Source: Hyphomicrobiales bacterium
GTDB taxonomy: Bacteria > Pseudomonadota > Alphaproteobacteria > Rhizobiales > Rhizobiaceae
Assembly: GCA_017305935.1 (NCBI GenBank)
Contig: JAFKJU010000039.1
Coordinates: 1-50,032, forward strand
Direction of reading: 5' to 3'
DNA length: 50,032 nt
Shown piece after piece: positions 31,015-40,652 of this stretch; within the stretch, counting starts at the first letter, position 1, and the number at the start of each line of letters is the position of its first letter. Under the pieces are notes generated by a model. It was not told where the DNA came from. It did not search any database and saw only the letters and a list, made by a program, of their open reading frames with translations. Position numbers and translations under genes: made by a program.

Positions 31015-33015
31015 TCAGGCCTGCTTGCGCCTGGCGGCGCGGCGCTTGACGTCCGGCGGCGTCGCCTCGTCGGAAAGCGCGGCGATGGCCTCGTCGAGGG
31101 TCATCGCGGTCTGCGCCTGGCTGCCGAGGCGGCGGATGTTCACCGAACGCTCTTCCGCTTCCTTCTTGCCGCAAACGATGATGACCGGAACCTTGGTCAC
31201 CGAATGCTCGCGGACCTTGTAGTTGATCTTCTCGTTGCGGAAGTCGGTTTCGACGGAAAGCCCGGCATCGCGTAGCGCCTCGGCCACTTCCTGGCCGTAG
31301 GCATCGGCCTCGGAGGTGATCGTCGCGACCACCACCTGCACCGGGGCGACCCAGAGCGGCATATGGCCGGCGAAGTTCTCGATGAGGATGCCGAGGAAAC
31401 GCTCCATCGAGCCACAAATGGCGCGATGGATCATCACCGGCTGGCGCTTTTCCGAGTTGTGGTCGATGTAGAAGGCGCCGAAGCGTTCCGGCAGGTTGAA
31501 GTCGACCTGCGTCGTGCCGCATTGCCATTCGCGACCGATGGCGTCCTTCAGCGTGTATTCGAACTTCGGCCCGTAGAAAGCGCCCTCGCCCGGCAGGATG
31601 TCGGTCTTGATACGGCCGCCGGACTGTTCCTCGATCGACTTCAGCACCTCGGTCATGATCGCTTCGGCGCGGTCCCAGGACTCGTCGGAGCCGACGCGCT
31701 TTTCCGGGCGGGTGGAGAGTTTTACCACCACCTCGTTGAAGCCGAAATCCTCATAGACCGAGAGGATCAGGTCGTTGATCTTCAGGCATTCGGCCGCCAT
31801 CTGCTCTTCGGTGCAGAAGATATGGGCGTCGTCCTGCGTAAAGCCGCGCACGCGCATCAGCCCATGCAGCGCGCCCGAGGGCTCGTAGCGATGCACGTTG
31901 CCGAATTCGGCGAGGCGGATCGGCAGCTCGCGATAGGACTTCAGGCCATGCTTGAAGATCTGGATATGGCCGGGGCAGTTCATCGGCTTCAGCGCAAAGA
32001 TGCGGTTGTCCGCTTCCTTGTCTTCCGGGTGCGTCAGGGCATGCGCGGATTTCACCGCGAACATGTTTTCCTGATACCAGCCCCAGTGGCCGGAGGTTTC
32101 CCACAGCGAGGCGTCGAGCACCTGCGGCGCGTTGACTTCCTGGTAATCGCCGGCAAGCCGGCGGCGCATGTAGGAGACCAGCGTCTGGAAGATGCGCCAG
32201 CCCTTGCCATGCCAGAAGACCACGCCGGGGCCTTCCTCCTGGAAGTGGAACAGGTCCATCTCGCGGCCCAGCTTGCGGTGGTCGCGCTTTTCCGCTTCCG
32301 CCAGCATGTGCAGGTAGTTGTCGAGATCGGCCTGCTCGGCCCAGGCCGTGCCGTAGATGCGGGTCAGCATCGGATTGTTGCTGTCGCCGCGCCAATAGGC
32401 GCCGGCCACCTTCATCAGCTTGAAGGCAGTGCCGATCTGGCCGGTGGAGGCCATGTGCGGGCCGCGACACAGGTCGAACCACTCGCCCTGATGATAGATC
32501 TTGACGTCCTGATCCTCAGGAATCGCATCGACCAGCTCGACCTTGTAGGTCTCGCCCTTGGCGGCAAACACTTCCTTGGCCTTGTTGCGCGACCAGACCT
32601 GGCGCGTAAACGGCGCGTTGCGGCCGATGATTTCCTTCATCTTCTTTTCGATCTTCGGCAGATCGTCGGGCGTGAAGGGCTCGTTCTTGGCGAAATCGTA
32701 ATAGAAGCCGTTCTCGATCACCGGGCCGATGGTGACCTGCGTGCCGGGCCACAGCTCCTGCACGGCCTCGGCCATGACGTGGGCGGCATCGTGGCGGATC
32801 AGCTCCAGCGCGCGCGGATCGGTGCGCGTGACGATTTCGATGCGGCCTTCGGTGACCGGCTCGGAAAGATCGCGCACTTCGCCGTCAATGGCGATGGCGA
32901 TGGCCTTCTTGGCCAGCGACTTGGAAATGGATTCGGCGACATCGCGACCGGTGGCGCCAGCGTCGTAGGTGCGCACATTGCCATCGGGGAATGTCAGGGA
33001 AACGGATTGGGACAT
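31015..33015 (-). CDS. thrS: Threonyl-tRNA synthetase
   Basis: Charges tRNA-Thr; class II synthetase with TGS, editing, catalytic and anticodon-binding domains. It begins [20 protein letters not shown] (TGS). The editing domain has [17 protein letters not shown]; the catalytic core has [40 protein letters not shown] (motif 2), and [20 protein letters not shown] (motif 3). The C-terminal anticodon domain ends in a basic tail ([10 protein letters not shown]). Start ATG at 33015 gives 666 residues, normal. An in-frame extension to 33063 lacks homology. No T-box is expected or seen. Confidence 0.96.
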   Translation of the reverse strand: MSQSVSLTFPDGNVRTYDAGATGRDVAESISKSLAKKAIAIAIDGEVRDLSEPVTEGRIEIVTRTDPRALELIRHDAAHVMAEAVQELWPGTQVTIGPVIENGFYYDFAKNEPFTPDDLPKIEKKMKEIIGRNAPFTRQVWSRNKAKEVFAAKGETYKVELVDAIPEDQDVKIYHQGEWFDLCRGPHMASTGQIGTAFKLMKVAGAYWRGDSNNPMLTRIYGTAWAEQADLDNYLHMLAEAEKRDHRKLGREMDLFHFQEEGPGVVFWHGKGWRIFQTLVSYMRRRLAGDYQEVNAPQVLDASLWETSGHWGWYQENMFAVKSAHALTHPEDKEADNRIFALKPMNCPGHIQIFKHGLKSYRELPIRLAEFGNVHRYEPSGALHGLMRVRGFTQDDAHIFCTEEQMAAECLKINDLILSVYEDFGFNEVVVKLSTRPEKRVGSDESWDRAEAIMTEVLKSIEEQSGGRIKTDILPGEGAFYGPKFEYTLKDAIGREWQCGTTQVDFNLPERFGAFYIDHNSEKRQPVMIHRAICGSMERFLGILIENFAGHMPLWVAPVQVVVATITSEADAYGQEVAEALRDAGLSVETDFRNEKINYKVREHSVTKVPVIIVCGKKEAEERSVNIRRLGSQAQTAMTLDEAIAALSDEATPPDVKRRAARRKQA

Positions 33016-33240
33016 CAAATTCTCCTGTCGTCCAGTCCCGCCAACGAATGCGGGTGGTGTCATGTCGCCCGGGTCACCCGAGCGTGAACGGCCGGGATAT
33101 AGAGCGGAAACGCGTCAAATGGAAGGGTTTTTCACCTTTGCGAGCGCGCCGTACGCGCTCGTGCGCGCCGTGACGCTCCTCTTTTTCCTCTCCCAAAGCG
33201 ACCATTTGAAAAATTTTCGCTGACGATGCCGATTTTCCGC

Positions 33241-33268
33241 TTGCGGGCGCGAGATTCGCCGATTATGA
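33241..33268 (+). promoter_or_regulatory. Possible promoter of tRNA-Glu
   Basis: TTGCGG at 33241-33246, 16-base spacer, TTATGA at 33263-33268, 19 bases before the tRNA. The fit to sigma70 consensus is moderate, and it is proposed only from position and appearance. Confidence 0.3.
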
Positions 33269-33287
33269 GGGCGCCTACCAACGACAC

Positions 33288-33362
33288 GCGCCCTTCGTCT
33301 ATCGGTTAGGACGTCAGATTTTCATTCTGAAAAGAGGGGTTCGACTCCCCTAGGGCGTGCCA
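33288..33362 (+). tRNA. tRNA-Glu (anticodon TTC)
   Basis: 75 bases including CCA (33360-33362). The acceptor GCGCCCT pairs with AGGGCGT (one G-U), the anticodon arm is TCAGA-TTTTCAT-TCTGA with anticodon TTC, and the T-arm is AGGGG-TTCGACT-CCCCT. The whole cloverleaf is regular. It lies between divergent thrS and convergent recJ, with no sign of an integrated element. Confidence 0.96.
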
Positions 33363-33417
33363 CTTGCCTTCCCCTTTTTATGCTGATTTTGCGAGCGGCG
33401 ATTGCCACCGCCCGGTT

Positions 33418-35223
33418 TCATGTCACGCGGGCGGCGTCGAGGATGCGGATCTGCACGCGGCGCGTTCCCTGCCAGAAATCGGCGCTCAAACATCCGGCGA
33501 CATGGATCTGCTGGCCGCGCGACTGCAGGAGCAGATCACCGAGCGCGGTATTCTGGGCACGGAAGGCGATGGCGTCGAGGCGGGTGCCGTCCCCGGCTTC
33601 CAATGTCGCCTTCACATGCGCCACGCCGATGGGTCGCGAATCGACGACGCGATGGAACGGCACGGCGAAGACCGGTTGCGGATGTCCGGCGCCATAGGGC
33701 CCGGCCGATTCGAGCTGGTCGATCAGCGCCAGCGTCGCGCCGGATGCACCGAGCGCGCCGTCGATCTTCAACACTTCGTTGGACACCAGCGAGGCCACGG
33801 CTCTGCCCGCCTGCTCATCGAAGAAGTGGCGGAGCCGCCCGAGCTTGTCGCGTTCGACAGTCAGGCCCGCCGCCATGGCATGACCGCCGCCCTTGACCAG
33901 CAAGCCTTCATCGACGGCGGCGCGCACCATGCGGCCCATGTCGAAACCGCTGATCGAGCGGCCGGATCCGGTGCCCTTGCCGGAAGGATCGAGAGCGATG
34001 GCGAAGGCCGGACGGCGGAACTTGTCCTTGAGACGCGAGGCCAGCAGGCCGACGATGCCGGGATGCCAGCCTTCGCTGGCGGTGACGATGACGCTGGCCG
34101 CAGAGCCGTCGCCATATTCGGCGGCTGCTTCGGCCTCCGCCTGTTCCAGCATGATCGCTTCCATGGCCTGGCGTTCGCGGTTGAGTTCGTCAAGCTTTGC
34201 GGCGATGGTTTCGGCTTCGCCGGCATCTTCGAGGGTCAAGAGCCGGCTGCCGAGCGCGGCATCACCGATGCGGCCGCCGGCATTGATGCGCGGGCCGATG
34301 AGGAAACCGAAGTGATAGGGCGAGACCGGCCCGCCCAGCCCCGCCTTGCGGAACAGCGCCGCCAGCCCGACATTACCCATATGACGCGCCGCGATCAGCC
34401 CCTTGACGACATAGGCCCGGTTCAGCGCTTTCAGCGGCACCACGTCGCAGACGGTCGCCAGCGCCACCAGGTCGAGCCAGCGCAGCAGGTCGAGCGTATG
34501 GGCTCTGTTGTCACCGGCCTCGCGTAGCTTCTTGGCCGTCGCCACCAGCACGAGAAAGACGACGCCAGCGGCGCAGAGATGGCCTTGCCCCGACAGGTCG
34601 TCCTCGCGGTTGGGATTGACCAGTGCATGGCATACCGGCATGTCGTGGGCCATCTGGTGATGGTCGATGACGACGACGTCGATGCCGCGATCGGCGGCGG
34701 CCTGCAAGGCCTCGTTGCTGGTCGAGCCGCAATCGACCGTCACGATCAATTGCGCGCCGCGATCGATCAACTGGTTGATGGCATTGGGATTGGGGCCGTA
34801 CCCCTCGAAAATGCGGTCGGGAATGTAGATCGGCGCATCGATGCCGAAATGGGCAAGGAAGCGGTGCATCAGCGCCGAGGACGCCGCGCCGTCGACATCG
34901 TAGTCGCCGAAGATGGCGATCTTTTCCTGCTTCCGGATGGCCCGCACGAGCCGGCCGGCGGCCTTGTCGCAATCGGCCAAGCTCAGCGGATCGGGCATCA
35001 GGCCGCGCAAGGTGGGGTCGAGAAAGGCGACGGCGTCATCGAGGCCGACACCACGGCCGGCGAGCACACGCGCGGTCAGCTCCGGCAGGCCATGCGTCTG
35101 GGCAATCGCCAGCGCCCGGTTCTGCCCGGCCTGGTCCAGCCGCGATATCCAGCGCTGCCCGGTCGCGGAGCGTTCGACTCCGAGAAAGGCACGCTGGACG
35201 GGATCGGCGGACAGTTCAGGCAT
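33418..35223 (-). CDS. recJ: Single-stranded-DNA-specific exonuclease RecJ
   Basis: 5'-3' single-strand exonuclease of recombination and mismatch repair. DHH-family motifs are clear: IAIFGDYDVDGAASSALMHR, LIVTVDCGSTSNEAL, VVVIDHHQMAHDMPVCHALV and the DHHA1 region with GGGHAMAAGLTVERDKL. 601 residues matches the family. ATG at 35223 has AGGGA upstream. 57 bases separate it from hom, which is upstream on the same strand, so it may be the last gene of that unit. Confidence 0.95.
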   Translation of the reverse strand: MPELSADPVQRAFLGVERSATGQRWISRLDQAGQNRALAIAQTHGLPELTARVLAGRGVGLDDAVAFLDPTLRGLMPDPLSLADCDKAAGRLVRAIRKQEKIAIFGDYDVDGAASSALMHRFLAHFGIDAPIYIPDRIFEGYGPNPNAINQLIDRGAQLIVTVDCGSTSNEALQAAADRGIDVVVIDHHQMAHDMPVCHALVNPNREDDLSGQGHLCAAGVVFLVLVATAKKLREAGDNRAHTLDLLRWLDLVALATVCDVVPLKALNRAYVVKGLIAARHMGNVGLAALFRKAGLGGPVSPYHFGFLIGPRINAGGRIGDAALGSRLLTLEDAGEAETIAAKLDELNRERQAMEAIMLEQAEAEAAAEYGDGSAASVIVTASEGWHPGIVGLLASRLKDKFRRPAFAIALDPSGKGTGSGRSISGFDMGRMVRAAVDEGLLVKGGGHAMAAGLTVERDKLGRLRHFFDEQAGRAVASLVSNEVLKIDGALGASGATLALIDQLESAGPYGAGHPQPVFAVPFHRVVDSRPIGVAHVKATLEAGDGTRLDAIAFRAQNTALGDLLLQSRGQQIHVAGCLSADFWQGTRRVQIRILDAARVT

Positions 35224-35280
35224 CGTGTTTCCCTATCGCGAATGCATGTCGCAGACGATCCACGGTGCCCAAAGCTATAA

Positions 35281-36603
35281 TCAGGCCTCGCGCGGGCGCT
35301 CGATGCGGATCACCTGCGGTTCACCGATCAGATAACCATCGCCCTTGATGGCTGCAACCGCCTTGCGCACGGCGTCTTCCATCGTTGCATGGGTGACGAG
35401 GATGATCGTCTTCGGCTCGGCGGCATCGACATGCTTGTGCGGCCGCTGGACGATCGATTCCAGCGAGATGCGGTTTTCGGCCATGTGGGTCGCGATGCCG
35501 GCGAACACACCAGCCTTATCCTCGACCGTCATGCGGATGAAATAGCCGCCTTCATGGCTGCGCATCCGGGCACGGCGATAGGGCTCCAGCTCCCGCGCCG
35601 GACGACCGAGCACCGGCACGTCCTGCGCGCCCGGACGGCTCTTGGCGATGTCGGCGATATCGCCGAGCACGGCCGATGCCGTGGCATTGCCGCCGGCGCC
35701 GGGCCCGACCATCAGCAGTTCGCCGAGAATGTCGGATTCGATCGCCACCGCATTGGTGACGCCGTCCACCTGGGCGATGACCGAATCGAGCGGCACCATC
35801 GTCGGATGCACACGCTGTTCGATGCCGGTCTCGGTCCGCTGGGCAACGCCGAGCAGCTTGATGCGATAACCGAGATCCTCGGCGGCGCGGATATCCTCGA
35901 TGGAGATATTGGTTATGCCTTCGAGATAGATGTCGTCGGGGGCGATCTGCGAACCAAAGGCCAGCGTTGTCAGAATGGCGAGCTTGTGGGCGGTGTCGTT
36001 GCCCTCGATATCGAAGGCCGGATCGGCTTCGGCATAGCCGAGGCGCTGGGCTTCCTTCAGGCATTCGGCAAAGGAAAGGCCTTCCCTCTGCATCTTGGTG
36101 AGGATGTAGTTGCAGGTGCCGTTCATGATGCCGTAGACGCGCGAGACCGTATTGCCGGTCAGAGACTCGCGCAACGCCTTGATGACCGGAATGCCGCCGG
36201 CGACCGCCGCTTCGAAATTCAGAAGCGCGCCCTTCTCTTCCGCCATCTTCGCCAGTTCGACGCCGTGACGGGCCAGCAACGCCTTGTTGGCGATGACGAC
36301 ATGCAGACCGCGGGAAAGCGCGGCGCGCACGGCGGCATCGGCCGGATCGCCGGCGCCGCCCATCAGTTCGACGAAGACGTCGATATCGGCCTTGGCCGCC
36401 AGTTCGACGGGATCGTCGAACCAGGCGGTGGTCGTCATGTCGATGCCCCGGTCGCGCGTGCGGTCACGGGCACTGACGGCCGTGATCGTGATCGGCCGGC
36501 CGCAGGTGATGGCCAGCTTTTCTTTGCGCTCCTGGAGGATGCGGACAAGGGCAGACCCAACGGTGCCCAAGCCCGCAATGCCGATTTTAAGGGCATCTGA
36601 CAT
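35281..36603 (-). CDS. hom: Homoserine dehydrogenase
   Basis: Reduces aspartate semialdehyde to homoserine on the threonine/methionine pathway. The N-terminal Rossmann motif is KIGIAGLGTVGSALVRILQE; the catalytic domain has AAVAGGIPVIKALRE, GIMNGTCNYILTKM, YAEADPAFDIEGNDTAHKLA; the C-terminal ACT domain (GGYFIRMTVEDKAGVFAGIA) indicates feedback control by threonine. The start MSDALKIG at 36603 follows CAGGAAAA and gives 440 residues; an in-frame extension to 36666 is unlikely. Confidence 0.95.
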   Translation of the reverse strand: MSDALKIGIAGLGTVGSALVRILQERKEKLAITCGRPITITAVSARDRTRDRGIDMTTTAWFDDPVELAAKADIDVFVELMGGAGDPADAAVRAALSRGLHVVIANKALLARHGVELAKMAEEKGALLNFEAAVAGGIPVIKALRESLTGNTVSRVYGIMNGTCNYILTKMQREGLSFAECLKEAQRLGYAEADPAFDIEGNDTAHKLAILTTLAFGSQIAPDDIYLEGITNISIEDIRAAEDLGYRIKLLGVAQRTETGIEQRVHPTMVPLDSVIAQVDGVTNAVAIESDILGELLMVGPGAGGNATASAVLGDIADIAKSRPGAQDVPVLGRPARELEPYRRARMRSHEGGYFIRMTVEDKAGVFAGIATHMAENRISLESIVQRPHKHVDAAEPKTIILVTHATMEDAVRKAVAAIKGDGYLIGEPQVIRIERPREA

Positions 36604-36667
36604 AGGATTTTCCTGATTTTCGAGGTGGAGAGCGGCCGGAGATCCGGCCGCCTTAGAGTCTTTCATC

Positions 36668-36712
36668 GCATGTCGTTATCGCAAAACCGCTTCACACTTT
36701 TGCGCGACATGC
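36668..36712. repeat. Nested palindromic intergenic repeat between aminotransferase and hom genes
   Basis: Outer arms GCATGTCG (36668-36675) and CGACATGC (36705-36712) enclose inner arms CGCAAAA (36680-36686) and TTTTGCG (36698-36704), with one 4-base asymmetry (TTAT). Motifs of the type TTTTGCGATAACGACATGC recur in intergenic spaces of Rhizobiaceae (from memory). It ends just before the aminotransferase stop and may function as its 3' hairpin. Confidence 0.6.
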
Positions 36713-36715
36713 CCT

Positions 36716-37936
36716 TTAACGATGCGCGTTCAAGGAAATGACGTTGTGCATCGTATCGTCTGCCGCCGAGAGGAAGCGCTTGAGGTTGCGCGCTGCCTGG
36801 CGGATGCGGTGTTCGTTCTCGACGAGCGCGATACGAACGTAATCGTCGCCCTGCTCGCCGAAGCCGATGCCCGGCGCAACCGCGATGTCTGCCTTTTCCA
36901 CCAAGAGCTTGGAGAATTCCAGGCTGCCGAGATGGCGGAACTTTTCCGGGATCTTCGCCCAGGCGAACATGGTCGCGGCCGGCGGCGGCACGTCGAAGCC
37001 GGCCTTGCCGAAGGTCTCGACCAGCACGTCGCGGCGACGGCGATAGACGTTGCGCACTTCGGCGATGTCGGAACCGTCGCCGTTCAGCGCATGGGTGGCC
37101 GCAACCTGGATTGGCGTGAAGGCGCCGTAGTCGAGATAGGATTTCACCCGGGTCAAGGCGGCGATCAGCCGCTCGTTGCCGACGGCAAATCCCATGCGCC
37201 AGCCGGGCATGGAAAAGGTCTTCGACATGGAGGTGAATTCCACCGTCACGTCCATGGCCCCCGGCACTTCCAGAACGGACGGCGGCGGGTTCTTCTCGTC
37301 GAAATAGATTTCCGAATAGGCAAGATCGGAGAGCACGATAAGGTCGTGCTTCTTCGCAAACGCGATCACGTCCTTGTAGAAATCGAGCGTGGCGACATAA
37401 GCCGTCGGGTTGGATGGATAGTTGATGATCAGCGCCAGCGGCTTGGGGATCGAATGCTTCACGGCGCGCTCCAGCGGCGCGAAGAAGCTGTCATCCGGCT
37501 CGACCGGCAGGGAACGGATCACGCCGCCGGCCATCAGGAAGCCGAAGGCATGGATCGGATAGGTCGGGTTCGGGCAAAGGATGACGTCGCCCGGCGCGGT
37601 GATCGCCTGCGCCATGTTGGCGAAGCCTTCCTTGGAGCCCAGCGTCGCGACGACCTGGGTCTCGGGATTGAGCTTCACGCCGAAACGGCGGGCATAATAA
37701 GCAGCTTGGGCGCGGCGCAGGCCGGGAATGCCCTTGGAGGACGAATAACGGTGGGTGCGCGGATCCTGCACCACTTCGCAGAGCTTGTCGACGATGGCCT
37801 TCGGAGTGGGAAGATCGGGATTTCCCATGCCGAGATCGATGATATCGGCGCCGCCCGCTCGCGCGCTCGCCTTCAAACGGTTGACCTGTTCGAAGACATA
37901 AGGCGGCAAGCGCCGGACTTTGTGGAATTCTTCCAT
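36716..37936 (-). CDS. PLP-dependent aminotransferase (class I, AlaC/LL-DAP-type)
   Basis: 406-residue fold-type I aminotransferase. The signature positions are IIDLGMGNPDLPTPKAIVDK, YSSSKGIPGLRRAQAAYYAR, LIINYPSNPTAYVA (Asn binding), VLSDLAYSEIYFD (Asp to PLP nitrogen), and the PLP lysine in TSMSKTFSMPGWRMGFAVG; a conserved Arg lies near the end (YVRIALVENEHRIRQA). The opening MEEFHKVRRLPPYVFEQVNR is shared with rhizobial enzymes next to hom, suggesting an amino-acid role linked to aspartate-family synthesis, possibly glutamate-pyruvate transamination. Substrate not decidable. Confidence 0.85.
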   Translation of the reverse strand: MEEFHKVRRLPPYVFEQVNRLKASARAGGADIIDLGMGNPDLPTPKAIVDKLCEVVQDPRTHRYSSSKGIPGLRRAQAAYYARRFGVKLNPETQVVATLGSKEGFANMAQAITAPGDVILCPNPTYPIHAFGFLMAGGVIRSLPVEPDDSFFAPLERAVKHSIPKPLALIINYPSNPTAYVATLDFYKDVIAFAKKHDLIVLSDLAYSEIYFDEKNPPPSVLEVPGAMDVTVEFTSMSKTFSMPGWRMGFAVGNERLIAALTRVKSYLDYGAFTPIQVAATHALNGDGSDIAEVRNVYRRRRDVLVETFGKAGFDVPPPAATMFAWAKIPEKFRHLGSLEFSKLLVEKADIAVAPGIGFGEQGDDYVRIALVENEHRIRQAARNLKRFLSAADDTMHNVISLNAHR

Positions 37937-38186
37937 CTTTCACCCCATGGAAAACGCAAGGGCCATCCCTTGCGCAAGTTCATCCTGTTTCAGATCAGTC
38001 GCCGCCCGTTCAAAACGCCGGCGGCACAGAGACACTGATAGACACGAAGATACGGTATTTCTTTGACCCGAACGGCAATCCGCCGCTTTCACGACAGATT
38101 TTAACCAGCCCCCGGACCCCGAACGATTTGCGTCCAAAAAGGCCGAAACGCAAGTCCTAAAGTCACGCGCTTCGGCGTGACCGGCT
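37937..38186. other. Intergenic region upstream of the aminotransferase, with 3' hairpin of the lipoprotein gene
   Basis: No gene is seen in these 250 bases. At the right edge GTCACGC (38162-38168) and GCGTGAC (38175-38181) form a hairpin that on the minus strand is followed by TTTAGG, a weak terminator candidate for the lipoprotein gene. The rest should contain the promoter of the aminotransferase-hom-recJ run (TTTGACC near 38064 is a possible box). Confidence 0.4.
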
Positions 38187-38588
38187 TTACTGTGCGATCT
38201 CGGCCTGCGTCTGCGGTCCATGGCTGGCGGCGAGCTTGCGCATTTCCTCGACCCGGCGCTTGTATTCGGCCTCGGAAATGCTTCCCGAGCGGCGGGCCTT
38301 GGCGAGCGAGGAGAGATTGTGCTCCATCTTCACCGCGTCCTGGTCGCTCATCTGTGTGTTGGCCGCGGTCAGCGGCTCGGAGAAGCTCGGATAGGTGCCG
38401 GTGATGCGCGGGCCGCTGTCGCGCGGCAGCGTCTCGGGATCGCGTGTGACTGTGACGACGGGCGCGGCGGCACGCGGCGGCAGCGGCTTGGAAAAATCGA
38501 TCGCCGTACAACCGGTCATGGCGGCGGCGCAGACGGCCAGAGCGAGGAGAGTTAGACCCGTCGTCTTCGTCGTTGCGATCGTTGCCAT
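38187..38588 (-). CDS. Putative lipoprotein with C-terminal SHOCT-like helix pair
   Basis: 133 residues from ATG 38588. N-terminal signal LTLLALAVCAAAMTGC ends in a lipobox-like AMTGC, so lipid attachment at the cysteine is likely. A Pro/Ala linker follows, and the C-terminus HNLSSLAKARRSGSISEAEY-KRRVEEMRKL resembles the SHOCT motif (short helices around a G-(S/x)-I-S/T-E-x-E-(Y/F) turn). Function unknown. It is divergent from phaC across a region with a striking inverted repeat. Confidence 0.6.
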   Translation of the reverse strand: MATIATTKTTGLTLLALAVCAAAMTGCTAIDFSKPLPPRAAAPVVTVTRDPETLPRDSGPRITGTYPSFSEPLTAANTQMSDQDAVKMEHNLSSLAKARRSGSISEAEYKRRVEEMRKLAASHGPQTQAEIAQ

Positions 38589-38614
38589 GTCGTCGTTCCG
38601 CCTATCTGGTCCTC

Positions 38615-38669
38615 CAAGGGTCAAAACTCAAACAGCCTGGGCGTTCTGCTGATTGAGTTTTGACCCTTG
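38615..38669. promoter_or_regulatory. Perfect 17-bp inverted repeat in the lipoprotein/phaC divergent promoter region
   Basis: CAAGGGTCAAAACTCAA (38615-38631) and its exact reverse complement TTGAGTTTTGACCCTTG (38653-38669) are separated by 21 bases. The arms lie 27 bases before the lipoprotein start codon and 133 bases before the phaC start. Such length and perfection exceed chance. It might be an operator, a bidirectional terminator-like hairpin, or a small dispersed palindromic element. Confidence 0.75.
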
Positions 38670-38801
38670 TGGCGTGCGCCTGCGAGCTTAGTAGATTTCC
38701 CGCTCCTTCAATGCAAGAGACTTGCGCGCAAATCGCTGGAAACCGTGATGAAGTTCATGCAGGATGGATGGGCGAAATCAACCAGTGCATGTGGAGGCAA
38801 T

Positions 38802-40643
38802 ATGAGCGAGGACGACAAGAAAACCGCCAGCGGCGGCAAGCTCTTCCCCAGCTTCGACGCCGACAGCGTGCAACCTTACATCGTCAAGGATCCGGAAGCG
38901 ATGGCGATGAATTTCGCCCGCACCCTGGAAAATCTCGGCAAGGCCGCGTCCGCCTGGCTGGCGCCGCGCGAACGCGGCGAGCGCGTCGATCCCGTTGCCG
39001 ATCCGGCCACCGACATGATCAAGACCATGTCCCGCGTCAGCGAATACTGGATGTCGGATCCAAAGCGAGCGCTGGAAGCGCAGACGCAACTGATGGGCAG
39101 TTTCTTCAATGTCTGGACCCGGTCGCTCAGCCGCATGAGCGGCGAGGCGGCCGCCGACGAGACGGTGAAGAAGGAAAAGCGTTTCGCCGACGAGGACTGG
39201 CAACGCAATCCCTTCTTCGACTTCCTGCGTCAGGTCTATGTCACGACATCGGACTGGGCGGAAAAGATGGTCGAGGAGGCCGAAGGCCTTGACCCGCACA
39301 CCCGCCACAAGGCGACCTTCTACGTCAAGCAGATCATGGCGGCTCTGTCGCCGGCCAACTTCGTCGCCACCAACCCCGAGCTTTATCGCGAGACGGTGGC
39401 GAGCAGCGGCGCCAATCTCGTCAAGGGCATGGCGCTTCTGGCCGAGGATATTCGCGCCGGCGGCGGCGAGTTGCGCCTGCGCCAGACCGATGCCACGAAA
39501 TTCGCCATCGGCGTCAATATCGCGCTGACGCCGGGCAAGGTCATTGCCCAGAGCGACGTCTGCCAGGTCATCCAGTACGAGCCGGCGACCGACAAGGTGC
39601 TGAAGCGCCCCCTGATGATCTGCCCGCCCTGGATCAACAAGTTCTACATCCTCGACCTCAACCCGCAAAAATCCTTCATCAAATGGTGTGTCGACCAGGG
39701 ACATACGGTCTTCGTCATCTCCTGGGTCAACCCCGACGAGCGCCATCGCGACAAGGACTGGACGGCCTATGCCCGGGAGGGCATCGATTTCACGCTGGAG
39801 ACCATCGAAAAGGCCACCGGCGAAAAGGACGTCAACGCCATCGGCTATTGCGTCGGCGGCACGCTGCTGGCGGCGACGCTCGCCCTGCACGCCAAGGAAA
39901 AGAACCGCCGCATCAAGACCGCGACGCTGTTCACCACCCAGGTGGATTTCACCCATGCCGGCGACCTCAAGGTGTTCGTCGACGAGGAGCAACTTGCCGC
40001 GCTCGAGGAGCAGATGAGCAAGGACGGCTACCTCCAGGGATCGCGGATGGCGACCGCCTTCAACATGCTGCGCGCCTCCGAGTTGATCTGGCCCTATGTG
40101 GTCAACAACTACCTCAAGGGGCAGGTGCCGATGCCTTTCGACCTGCTCTACTGGAATTCCGATTCCACCCGCATGGCGGCGGCCAACCACTCCTTCTACC
40201 TGCGCAACTGCTATCTCAACAATACGCTCGCCCAGGGCAAGATGGAACTGGGCGGCAAGACAGTGTCGCTGAGGGACATCAAGATCCCGATCTACAACCT
40301 GGCGACCCGCGAAGACCATATCGCGCCGCCCCGCTCTGTCTTCCTCGGCAGCCAGTTGTTCGGCGGCCCGGTGGAATACGTGCTCTCCGGCTCCGGCCAT
40401 ATTGCCGGCGTCGTCAATCCGCCTGACAGGAACAAGTATCAGTACTGGACCGGCGAGGCGCCGAGGGGCGAATATGACGAATGGTTGCAGCACACCACCG
40501 AGAACCCCGGCTCCTGGTGGCCGCACTGGCATCAATGGATCCTCTCGCATGGCGACCGCGAGGTGCCGGCGCGCAAGCCGGGCGGCGCCGCGCTGAACGC
40601 CATCGAGGATGCGCCCGGCTCCTTCGTGCTCGCCAAATCCTGA
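38802..40643 (+). CDS. phaC: Class I poly(3-hydroxyalkanoate) synthase
   Basis: Polymerises 3-hydroxyacyl-CoA into polyhydroxybutyrate granules. From ATG 38802 (ribosome-binding site GGAGG) the protein has 613 residues. The N-terminal PhaC domain includes FMN-less helical stretches ending RNPFFDFLRQVYV; the catalytic alpha/beta domain has PLMICPPWINKFYILDLNPQ, nucleophile C350 in the lipase-like box AIGYCVGGTLLA, the aspartate in LATREDHIAPP and the histidine in LSGSGHIAGVVNPP. The start MSEDDKK was preferred over upstream in-frame codons. sfsA starts 9 bases after its stop. phaE is not adjacent, consistent with class I. Confidence 0.94.
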   Translation: MSEDDKKTASGGKLFPSFDADSVQPYIVKDPEAMAMNFARTLENLGKAASAWLAPRERGERVDPVADPATDMIKTMSRVSEYWMSDPKRALEAQTQLMGSFFNVWTRSLSRMSGEAAADETVKKEKRFADEDWQRNPFFDFLRQVYVTTSDWAEKMVEEAEGLDPHTRHKATFYVKQIMAALSPANFVATNPELYRETVASSGANLVKGMALLAEDIRAGGGELRLRQTDATKFAIGVNIALTPGKVIAQSDVCQVIQYEPATDKVLKRPLMICPPWINKFYILDLNPQKSFIKWCVDQGHTVFVISWVNPDERHRDKDWTAYAREGIDFTLETIEKATGEKDVNAIGYCVGGTLLAATLALHAKEKNRRIKTATLFTTQVDFTHAGDLKVFVDEEQLAALEEQMSKDGYLQGSRMATAFNMLRASELIWPYVVNNYLKGQVPMPFDLLYWNSDSTRMAAANHSFYLRNCYLNNTLAQGKMELGGKTVSLRDIKIPIYNLATREDHIAPPRSVFLGSQLFGGPVEYVLSGSGHIAGVVNPPDRNKYQYWTGEAPRGEYDEWLQHTTENPGSWWPHWHQWILSHGDREVPARKPGGAALNAIEDAPGSFVLAKS

Positions 40644-40652
40644 AACGCTTGC

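Noticed and set aside
31363-33087. 574-codon plus-strand open frame opposite thrS
   Set aside because: Shadow of thrS codon bias.
33288-33362. tRNA-Glu as a second integration site
   Set aside because: No duplicated 3' tail, integrase or composition change nearby; neighbours are core genes on both sides.
38778-40550. 590-codon minus-strand open frame opposite phaC
   Set aside because: Shadow of phaC codon bias.
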